From Arsukibacterium indicum (GTDB taxonomy: Bacteria; Pseudomonadota; Gammaproteobacteria; Enterobacterales; Alteromonadaceae), in contig NZ_JAHRID010000006.1 in the NCBI RefSeq assembly GCF_019100565.1, positions 1 to 64,000 on the forward strand: a DNA stretch of 64,000 bases. Reading direction: 5' to 3'. Positions 57,267 to 64,000 of this stretch are shown here, in pieces; position 1 is the stretch's first letter, and every line of letters begins with the position of its first letter. The notes below the pieces were generated by a model that saw nothing but the letters and a program-made list of their open reading frames with translations, was not told the origin of the DNA and did not search any database. A program made the translations under genes and the position numbers.

Positions 57267-57447
57267 AGCGATAACCCGATAAAGCTTGCTGAAAAAGGCA
57301 GGCATTCTAACATAGGCCCCGCCAATTGTTGATTGAAATTTGGCAGTCTGGCCATCTAAATGCGCCTGATAAACCCTGCCGATAAACACTGCAATTCCGC
57401 AACCGCTTTGCTAAACTAGCGCCACTTTTAACAAAGAGAGCCTGAAG

Positions 57448-58272
57448 ATGAAAACACTTAGCAAAGTTATAACGTTATCAGCAATACTCTTGTCGCTGCC
57501 ACTCCTGGCAGACAGCACTACCGAAGCCCTGCAGCAAGCAGCGGATCACCATATCCGCAGTGAGCAAAATAAAAGCCGGGATCAATACCGCAATCCGGTG
57601 CAAACGCTGCAGTTTTTTGAAGTAACACCAACAAGCACCGTGGTGGAAATATCGCCAGGCGGTGGTTGGTACACTGAAATCCTTGCCCCCTTACTGGCCG
57701 CGCACGGTACCTATTATGCTGCCCATTTCCCGGCTGACAGCAGTTCAGATTATTACAAAAGAAACCTGGCCGCTTTTAAAGAAAAGCTGGCCGCCGATCC
57801 GATCTACAGCCGGGTAAAGTTAACTGAATTCGCTCCGGGTAATAGCAGTGCCATTGCTCCGGCTGGTAGTGCCGATATTGTGCTGACCTTCCGCAACCTG
57901 CATAACTGGTACGGGCAGGGTGGCGATGACGCCATGGTAAACATATTCAAAGACTTTTATAAGGCCCTGAAACCAGGTGGAGTGCTGGGCGTGGTCGAGC
58001 ATCGCCTGCCAGCAGCACTGGCCAATGGCGACTGGACGAAGAGTGGTTATTTTCCAGAGCAGCTGACCATTCGTCTGGCGGAGCAAGCTGGTTTTGTATT
58101 AGAGGAAAGCAGCGACATCAATGCCAACCCTAAGGACACGGCAGATCATCCACGTGGGGTTTGGACGCTACCCCCGGTATTACGGTTGGGCGATGAAGAC
58201 AAAGCCAAATATCAGGCGATTGGTGAGAGCGACCGTATGACCTTAAAATTTCGTAAACCTGTAGCACAATAA
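57448..58272 (+). CDS. Exported class I methyltransferase-like protein
   Basis: A 274-aa protein with a signal peptide (MKTLSKVITLSAILLSLPLLA) and a Rossmann-type methyltransferase domain. Motif I is VVEISPGGGWYTE near residue 67, then VLTFRNLHNWYG and the post-motif LKPGGVLGVVEHR. Proteins of this type occur in many gammaproteobacteria and their substrate is unknown. An exported SAM-dependent enzyme is unusual, because SAM is cytoplasmic. GAGAG lies before the ATG. It is followed 12 bases later by purD. Confidence 0.75.
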   Translation: MKTLSKVITLSAILLSLPLLADSTTEALQQAADHHIRSEQNKSRDQYRNPVQTLQFFEVTPTSTVVEISPGGGWYTEILAPLLAAHGTYYAAHFPADSSSDYYKRNLAAFKEKLAADPIYSRVKLTEFAPGNSSAIAPAGSADIVLTFRNLHNWYGQGGDDAMVNIFKDFYKALKPGGVLGVVEHRLPAALANGDWTKSGYFPEQLTIRLAEQAGFVLEESSDINANPKDTADHPRGVWTLPPVLRLGDEDKAKYQAIGESDRMTLKFRKPVAQ

Positions 58273-58284
58273 ACGGAAAAACCG

Positions 58285-59574
58285 ATGAAAGTACTGGTAA
58301 TCGGCGGCGGTGGCCGCGAACATGCACTGGCCTGGAAGGCAGCGCAATCTCCACTTGTCAGCCAGGTGTTTGTGGCTCCTGGCAACGCCGGCACAGCCCG
58401 GGAAGCCAACCTGCAAAATGTAGCTATTGCTGCTGATGACGTATCAGCATTACTGGCTTTTGCTACTGAACAGCAGATTGAACTGACAATAGTTGGTCCT
58501 GAGGCCCCGCTGGCTAGAGGTGTAGTCGACACATTTCGCCAGCATGGCCTGGCTATATTCGGCCCGACTCAGGCAGCTGCGCAGTTAGAAAGCTCCAAAG
58601 CCTTTGCTAAGGACTTTCTGGCGCGCCATCAGATCCCAACCGCCGCCTACCAGAACTTTACTGAAATTGCTCCTGCTAAAGCCTTTGTGAAAAAACTCGG
58701 TACACCGATTGTAATTAAAGCGGACGGCCTGGCTGCAGGCAAAGGGGTGATTATTGCCCAAACCGAAGCAGAAGCCTTTGCCGCTATTGACGATATGCTG
58801 GCCGGCAACAAATTTGGTGATGCCGGCAGCAGAGTGGTTATCGAAGAGTTTCTGCACGGCGAGGAAGCCTCTTTTATTGTAATGGTCGACGGCGAACATG
58901 CCCTTGCTTTTGCCTCGTCTCAGGATCATAAAGCCCGGGACGATGGTGACAAAGGGCCAAATACCGGCGGTATGGGCGCTTACTCACCGGCGCCGGTAGT
59001 CACACCTGCGGTGCATGAATGGGTAATGCAACAGGTAATTTACCCCACCGTGCGCGGTATGGCCAAAGAAGGTAATGTTTTTACCGGTTTCCTGTATGCC
59101 GGCCTGATGATTGCACCTGATGGCTCAGCCAAGGTGCTGGAATTTAACTGCCGCTTTGGTGATCCAGAAACCCAGCCAATAATGCTCAGGTTAAAGTCAG
59201 ATTTAGTGGCGCTGTGTCAGGCTGCCGTTAACGGTAAGTTGGATCAGGTAGACATTGATTTTACCGAACAAGCTGCGGTAGGCGTGGTACTGGCCGCTGG
59301 AGGCTATCCGGACAGTTATGCCAAAGGCATTGAAATCAAAGGGCTGGATGGTATAGACACGGATAATGCCAAAGTGTTTCATGCCGGTACCGAGCAAAAA
59401 GATACGAAAGTGCTGACCAATGGTGGCCGGGTGCTCTGCGCGACAGCCCTTGGTATCAACGTCAGTGAAGCCCGCCAGGCAGCCTATCAGCTGGCTGATA
59501 AAATCAGCTGGGATGGCATGTTTTATCGCAGCGATATCGGTTATCGGGCCGTGGCCCGTGAGCAGAATAAATAA
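58285..59574 (+). CDS. purD: Phosphoribosylamine-glycine ligase
   Basis: A 429-aa ATP-grasp enzyme, the second step of purine synthesis. Start MKVLVIGGGGREHALAWK, ATP-grasp segments VIKADGLAAGKGVI and GEEASFIVMVDGEH, and EFNCRFGDPETQPIM near residue 285 are typical. purH, its usual neighbour, is not in view. GGAAAA lies before the ATG. Confidence 0.96.
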   Translation: MKVLVIGGGGREHALAWKAAQSPLVSQVFVAPGNAGTAREANLQNVAIAADDVSALLAFATEQQIELTIVGPEAPLARGVVDTFRQHGLAIFGPTQAAAQLESSKAFAKDFLARHQIPTAAYQNFTEIAPAKAFVKKLGTPIVIKADGLAAGKGVIIAQTEAEAFAAIDDMLAGNKFGDAGSRVVIEEFLHGEEASFIVMVDGEHALAFASSQDHKARDDGDKGPNTGGMGAYSPAPVVTPAVHEWVMQQVIYPTVRGMAKEGNVFTGFLYAGLMIAPDGSAKVLEFNCRFGDPETQPIMLRLKSDLVALCQAAVNGKLDQVDIDFTEQAAVGVVLAAGGYPDSYAKGIEIKGLDGIDTDNAKVFHAGTEQKDTKVLTNGGRVLCATALGINVSEARQAAYQLADKISWDGMFYRSDIGYRAVAREQNK

Positions 59575-59583
59575 GGCTGAGTG

Positions 59584-61386
59584 ATGCGTGGATTATTATT
59601 GTTAGTTCTGTCACTGTCCGCACTGCTTAGCCTTGCGGCTTGCAGTAAATCAGAGCAGCAGCTTAGCTGCAGCAGCCCACAGCATGCTGTTATTGCTATT
59701 TCTGCACTGCAGGGGCAGACTGAACAAAGCCCGTTACTGGGCCAGCAAGTGGTTACCCAGGGTGTGGTGATTAGCGAAGTCTACCCCGATTCGCCACTGC
59801 CCGGGTTAATGCTGCAAAGCCTGGCGGCAGATGATAATCCACTGACCTCAGAGGGTTTATTTGTTCAGCTGACTGACACCGGCAGTTTCCAGCGTGGTGA
59901 TATATTGCTGCTGCAAGGTACAGTCGCTGAAATAAATGATCTTACTGCCTTAGTTGATGTCAGCCAGCTGACGCGTTGTGGCACAGATAACGAGGCCAGT
60001 CCAGTCGCTGTTACCCTGCCACTTGCTCCTGAGCTTAACTTTGAAGCACTGGAAGGCATGTGGCTTAGCTTTTCGCAGGATCTAATCGTTAACGACAGTT
60101 ATCAGCTGGGCCGTTATGGTGAATTAATTCTGGCAGACCAACGTTTGCTGGTACCGACCCAAATTAAAGCACCAGGCGAAGAAGCGCGCCGCTATGATGA
60201 GCAGCAAACACGACATATGCTGGTACTGGACGATGGCCGCTGGCAGGAAAACCCCGACCCGGTGCCGTTCCCGCCAGCAGGGTTGTCAGCAGATAACAGC
60301 CTGCGCTTAGGTGACACAGTGCGTGGTGTAACCGGTTTGCTTTTTCAGGATGAACGTGGTTACCGGTTAATCCCCACCAGTATACCCGAGTTTATTAAAA
60401 CTAATCCGCGGCCAGCATACCCTACGGCCAAACAGCCAGAAGAGCTGCGAATAGCGGTATTCAATGTGCTGAACTTTTTTAACGGCCACGGTCAGGCAGA
60501 GCCATTCCCTACCCGGCGCGGCGCCCGCACTCCAGCCGAGCTAGCCCGTCAGCAAGCGAAACTGGTCAGTGCACTGACGGCCATTGATGCGGATATTATT
60601 GGTTTGCTCGAGCTGGAAAACAATGGCTACGGCAGTAACAGTGCTATTGCTACCCTGGTAACCGCCCTTAATCAGGTAGTCAGCACACCTTACAGCCTGG
60701 TTGAGACTTCAGAAACGCCCGGTAGCGACGCTATAAAAGTTGGCTTAATCTACCGGTCAGAGGCCGTTAGCCAAGCCGGGGTAGCCGCTACACAAACTGC
60801 GGAACCTTTTACCCGGCTGAACCGGGCACCGGTTGCCCAGACATTTAAGCATTTGGCCAGTGGTAATAACGTTACGGTAGCGGTTAATCACTTTAAATCT
60901 AAAGGCAGTTGCCCGCGGGATGATCGACCGGAATTACAGGCTCAGGCAGATCAGAACGATGGCCAGGCTTGCTGGAATGCCACCAGAGTAGCTGCCAGCC
61001 AGGCGCTGTCAGCATGGTTAGCAACGTCACCTACCGGAGTGGATACCCCCTTTCAGCTAATTGTGGGCGATTTAAACGCATACCGGATGGAAGACCCGGT
61101 GCGGGCACTGGAGCAATCCGGATGGCACTATTTACAGGATGAGCATCACCCCGGTTTTTCTTATGCATTCAAAGGCCGCAGCGGCTCGCTTGATCACGCC
61201 CTGGCAACCGAACAGCTGGCAAAAAACCTGCGCTCGCTTACGCACTGGGCGATTAATGCCGAAGAGCCGGTACTGCTTGATTACAGCGGTCGCTATAAAT
61301 CAGAAGCTGCGCAACAACGCTTATACGGACCAACACCTTACCGTTCGTCTGATCATAATCCTATTATTGCCACTTTCAGCTTTTAA
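59584..61386 (+). CDS. ExeM/NucH-type extracellular endonuclease, predicted lipoprotein
   Basis: A 600-aa nuclease. A signal sequence with lipobox LAAC (near residue 21) suggests lipid anchoring. An OB-fold segment (about 30-130) is of the kind found in YhcR/ExeM nucleases. From about residue 285 an endonuclease/exonuclease/phosphatase domain follows: LRIAVFNVLNFFNG, IIGLLELENNGYG, VNHFKSKGSCP, GDLNAYRMEDPV and SSDHNPIIATFSF, with catalytic Glu, Asp, Asn and His visible. ATG 59584 has AAGG upstream. ExeM is a released enzyme of DNA degradation and biofilm turnover. Confidence 0.85.
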   Translation: MRGLLLLVLSLSALLSLAACSKSEQQLSCSSPQHAVIAISALQGQTEQSPLLGQQVVTQGVVISEVYPDSPLPGLMLQSLAADDNPLTSEGLFVQLTDTGSFQRGDILLLQGTVAEINDLTALVDVSQLTRCGTDNEASPVAVTLPLAPELNFEALEGMWLSFSQDLIVNDSYQLGRYGELILADQRLLVPTQIKAPGEEARRYDEQQTRHMLVLDDGRWQENPDPVPFPPAGLSADNSLRLGDTVRGVTGLLFQDERGYRLIPTSIPEFIKTNPRPAYPTAKQPEELRIAVFNVLNFFNGHGQAEPFPTRRGARTPAELARQQAKLVSALTAIDADIIGLLELENNGYGSNSAIATLVTALNQVVSTPYSLVETSETPGSDAIKVGLIYRSEAVSQAGVAATQTAEPFTRLNRAPVAQTFKHLASGNNVTVAVNHFKSKGSCPRDDRPELQAQADQNDGQACWNATRVAASQALSAWLATSPTGVDTPFQLIVGDLNAYRMEDPVRALEQSGWHYLQDEHHPGFSYAFKGRSGSLDHALATEQLAKNLRSLTHWAINAEEPVLLDYSGRYKSEAAQQRLYGPTPYRSSDHNPIIATFSF

Positions 61387-61399
61387 CGTCATATGTAAT

Positions 61400-61429
61400 G
61401 CGGTCAGCAACAGGATGCTGACCGCTTTC
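61400..61429 (+). terminator. Terminator after the nuclease gene
   Basis: The 10-bp stem GCGGTCAGCA/TGCTGACCGC with a 6-base loop is followed by TTTCT. It lies 14 bases after the stop. The T tract is short. Confidence 0.65.
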
Positions 61430-61523
61430 TGCCAACCTGTATCCTGCCCCAGTGCCAGATAAAAGTTGCAGCCGGTAGCAATGTTGCTTTATGGTATCTG
61501 CAACTTTGCTAATGGCGCCGCTT

Positions 61524-62420
61524 ATGTCTCATAAAAATCCAATCATTGCTATCACCGGTTCGTCTGGCGCAGGGACCACCACCACTACTATCGCTTTTCA
61601 GCATATTTTTCGCACCCTCGGTATTGATGCGGCTTTTGTTGAAGGCGACTGTTTTCACCGTTTCAGTCGGCCGGAAATGGATTTGGCGATGCGCAAAGCC
61701 AAAGAGGCCGGTCGCTATATCAGTTATTTCGGAGCAGAAGCAAACGACTTTGGCGCACTGGAAACATTTTTTGCCAGTTATGCCGAAACCGGTACCGGCC
61801 GGATCCGGCATTACCTGCACACCTTTGATGAAGCCGTACCATACAACCAACTACCTGGTACCTTTACCCCCTGGCAGGACTTACGCGCAAACACCGATTT
61901 ACTATTTTATGAAGGTTTGCACGGCGGTGCCGTTACCGAGCAGCATAATGTGGCGCAACATGTTGATTTACTGATTGGCATGGTGCCTATTGTTAACCTT
62001 GAGTGGATCCAGAAAATTATCAGGGACACTTCAGAGCGGGGCCATAGCCGCGAGGCCGTGCAGGCCAGTATTGTACGCAGCATGGACGATTATATTAACC
62101 ATATTACGCCGCAGTTCTCCCGAACCCATATTAATTTTCAGCGGGTACCTACCGTTGATACGTCTAATCCGTTCAGTGCCAAAGACATTCCGTCACTGGA
62201 TGAAAGCTTTGTGGTTATTCGCTTTCGCGGCATAAAACATGTCGATTTCCCTTATTATCTGCGGATGATCCATGGCTCTTTTATGTCGCGGGTAAATACC
62301 CTGGTGGTTCCTGGTGGCAAAATGGGTTTAGCAATGGAGCTGATTTTAACACCGTTAATTGAAGCCATAATGCAAAAGCGGCGCCAGGCTCGTGGTCAGG
62401 CAGACTGGCTGGGTAAATAA
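61524..62420 (+). CDS. prkB: Phosphoribulokinase-like protein PrkB
   Basis: A 298-aa P-loop kinase. It starts MSHKNPIIAITGSSGAGTTT with Walker A GSSGAGTTT and has FVEGDCFHRFSRPEM and LLFYEGLHGG. This matches the enterobacterial PrkB family, whose physiological substrate is uncertain because no RuBisCO is present. The start was set by homology with MS.K.P; no ribosome binding site is convincing. It is convergent with speD. Confidence 0.9.
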   Translation: MSHKNPIIAITGSSGAGTTTTTIAFQHIFRTLGIDAAFVEGDCFHRFSRPEMDLAMRKAKEAGRYISYFGAEANDFGALETFFASYAETGTGRIRHYLHTFDEAVPYNQLPGTFTPWQDLRANTDLLFYEGLHGGAVTEQHNVAQHVDLLIGMVPIVNLEWIQKIIRDTSERGHSREAVQASIVRSMDDYINHITPQFSRTHINFQRVPTVDTSNPFSAKDIPSLDESFVVIRFRGIKHVDFPYYLRMIHGSFMSRVNTLVVPGGKMGLAMELILTPLIEAIMQKRRQARGQADWLGK

Positions 62421-62474
62421 ACCCATCTGCACTGGCCGCCAGTTGGCGCCGCTCTGTTGTCAGTAATCTCAGGC

Positions 62475-63281
62475 TTATTTCATCTCTGGTAAGTTGCGGC
62501 CGTAAAAAATTTCCCGGATCTCTTTAAACACTTTTTTACTGATCATTTTCTGCTCATCTGCAGTCATACTGTCGGTACCCATGCCAAACAGATAGTTGTT
62601 CAGATCCGCCTCTTTTAACATCATCTTGGTATGAAACAGATTTTCCTGATAAACATTTACATCTATCATCTGGAACGCCTGCTTGGTATCCATTTCCATA
62701 AAGTTCTGAATAGAACTTATCGGATGATCGATATAATGTTTAGTGCCGCTAATATCACGGGTAAAACCGCGCACACGGTAGTCTATTGTTACCACGTCAG
62801 ACTCAAAACTGTGAATAAGGAAATTCAGTGCTTTCAGTGGCGAAATAATGCCACAGGTTGAGACCTCAATATCGGCCCTGAAAGTACAGATCCCGTCATG
62901 CGGATGCACCTCCGGATAGGTGTGTACGCAGATATGGCTTTTATCCAGATGCGCTACCACAGCTTCAGGTAATGGCCCCGGATTTTCTGAATTATCCGGG
63001 TCAACCAGCACCGGCTCTTCACTAACCAGAATAGTAACGCTCGCTCCCTGCGGATCGTAATCCTGACGGGCTATATTCAGTACATTGGCGCCAATGATAT
63101 CGACTACTTCGGTCAGAATATCAGTCAGCCGGTCAGCGTTATACTGCTCGTCAATGTATTCAATATATTCCTGCCGATGCTGCTCGGTTTTCGCATAACA
63201 AATATCGTATAAGCTAAAGCTTAAACTTTTGGTCAGGTTATTAAACCCGTGCAGTTTCAGTTTTTCAAAAGGCTTTACCAA
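62475..63281 (-). CDS. speD: S-adenosylmethionine decarboxylase proenzyme
   Basis: About 268 aa. The proenzyme cleaves itself at Ser in [15 protein letters not shown] to form the pyruvoyl cofactor. The product donates aminopropyl groups for spermidine. [16 protein letters not shown] and [17 protein letters not shown] match the E. coli-type enzyme. An in-frame TAG lies just upstream and no ATG is available. The start is therefore TTG, either 63281 (nine bases after GGAGA) or 63290 (too close to it). It lies before the OsmC-like gene on the map, as part of the prkB region. Confidence 0.94.
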   Translation of the reverse strand: MVKPFEKLKLHGFNNLTKSLSFSLYDICYAKTEQHRQEYIEYIDEQYNADRLTDILTEVVDIIGANVLNIARQDYDPQGASVTILVSEEPVLVDPDNSENPGPLPEAVVAHLDKSHICVHTYPEVHPHDGICTFRADIEVSTCGIISPLKALNFLIHSFESDVVTIDYRVRGFTRDISGTKHYIDHPISSIQNFMEMDTKQAFQMIDVNVYQENLFHTKMMLKEADLNNYLFGMGTDSMTADEQKMISKKVFKEIREIFYGRNLPEMK

Positions 63282-63317
63282 TTTCTGCAATCTCCACTAC
63301 AGCCGTTGCTGTATTGT

Positions 63318-63758
63318 TTAGCTGGGCAATGACTCAGACACAGCGGTCTGGTTTGCATTGTTAATACTATAGGAATGGCTTACAGCAACACTGCTGGCCA
63401 GCATAATAGACACCGAGCAATATTTATCTGCTGATAAATTAACTGCCCGCGCTACTTGTTTGTCACTCAGATCGTGGCCCGACACCACAAAGTGCAGGTG
63501 AATTTTAGTAAACACTCTGGGGGCGCTCTCTGCCCGCTCGGCTTTAAGCTCGACTTCACAACCAACAACCTGCTGACGGGCTTTTTGCAAAATACTGACT
63601 ACATCAACCGAAGAGCAGGCCCCGGCAGACATCAGTACCATCTCCATAGGAGTTGGCGCCGAGCTGTCTGTACTGTCGGCGTCAAACACCATTGAATGAC
63701 CGCTGGCAGAGCGACCAATAAACCTCAGGTTATCAACCCAGCTGACTTTTGCTTGCAT
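63318..63758 (-). CDS. OsmC-family protein, YhfA-like
   Basis: A 146-aa protein of the OsmC/Ohr superfamily. It starts MQAKVSWVDNLRFIGRSASGH. The catalytic-type Cys residues are in LMSAGACSSVDVV and ADKYCSVSIML, with Glu in PMEMVLM. In E. coli the homologue yhfA is next to prkB and crp, as prkB is nearby here. ATG 63758 has AGGA upstream. A role in peroxide defence is possible, but YhfA is not characterised. Confidence 0.88.
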   Translation of the reverse strand: MQAKVSWVDNLRFIGRSASGHSMVFDADSTDSSAPTPMEMVLMSAGACSSVDVVSILQKARQQVVGCEVELKAERAESAPRVFTKIHLHFVVSGHDLSDKQVARAVNLSADKYCSVSIMLASSVAVSHSYSINNANQTAVSESLPS

Positions 63759-63842
63759 ATCCAATCCTGGCGTGATTTTTTAGGCTGGATATTCTACGGA
63801 AATATAGGGCTGGTAGCCAGCATTAATCCTGCTGAAACAAGG

Positions 63843-63998
63843 CTAATCCATTAGCCTGGCGATTGCGCTATCAAACAGGTTTTTGATTAACAATGCAATT
63901 TCGTTGATAAGTTCCGCTTGTTCGACAGTTGCTTTTTTTTCCAGCACGCTACTCAGAACTTCCTGAAAATCGTACATAATGCCATCAACTTCACGAAT
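63843..63998 (-). CDS. C-terminal end of an unidentified protein (cut by the window)
   Basis: An open minus-strand frame enters from the window edge and ends at TAG 63843-63845. Its 51 visible residues (REVDGIMYDFQEVLSSVLEK, then a helical stretch ending SAIARLMD) are predicted all-helical with heptad-like leucines. The family is not recognised. It would precede the OsmC-like gene on the same strand. Confidence 0.5.
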   Translation of the reverse strand: MREVDGIMYDFQEVLSSVLEKKATVEQAELINEIALLIKNLFDSAIARLMD

Positions 63999-64000
63999 TA

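Overview
The window looks like a chromosomal segment of a gammaproteobacterium of the Alteromonadales type, with the Alishewanella/Rheinheimera/Arsukibacterium clade the best guess. This rests on gene order (trmJ-cysE-iscRSUA-hscBA-fdx, ndk-rlmN-pilW-rodZ-ispG-hisS-yfgM-bamB-der, prkB-speD-yhfA), on the thrABC, isc and guaBA sets, and on many two-component and RND genes. It is inferred from remembered family features; no database was searched. No rRNA, tRNA or CRISPR array was seen.

Region 1 (1-4020, accessory). Three orphan Rhs C-terminal tips lie in tandem on the minus strand. Each begins at or just upstream of the same core codons (DHLGRPEV) and ends in a different tip, followed by a small overlapping gene that is a candidate immunity gene. 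Two of the three cores carry the same ~150 bp repeat, which throws the core out of frame with the tip. The third core has an in-frame TAA. Next come a 53-aa membrane peptide gene, two palindromes with a TTAATTA-like centre, and the decayed 3' end of a REP-associated transposase that abuts and appears to have replaced the last codons of an amidohydrolase gene.

Region 2 (4000-26900, mostly core). This holds an SDR/amidohydrolase pair, a DUF3545 gene, ung, and thrABC with a thrL leader peptide and attenuator. Signalling follows: response regulator-CheC-GGDEF, a divergent histidine kinase, and a hybrid kinase with an HDOD gene. rdgC, an MMPL/RND exporter overlapping mlaA, and guaB-guaA complete the region.

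Region 3 (26924-32900). xseA is followed by a ~1.7 kb segment that begins at an attC-like site and ends at a divergent relic of the xseA 3' end. It carries an orphan antitoxin, a secreted protein and a DUF4160/DUF2442 pair. A Phd/ParE pair, a ChaC-type gene and two exported proteins of unknown function lie beyond it.

Region 4 (32900-64000, core). This contains an RND pump with its adaptor, an Orn/Lys/Arg decarboxylase, the der-bamB-yfgM-hisS-ispG-rodZ-pilW-rlmN-ndk run, and the isc operon with a clear IscR type 1 site. It continues with cysE, trmJ, an exported methyltransferase-like protein, purD, an extracellular nuclease-like lipoprotein, prkB, speD, an OsmC-like gene, and the tail of an unidentified gene cut by the window end. 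At least three genes (yfgM, hisS, speD) appear to start at TTG.
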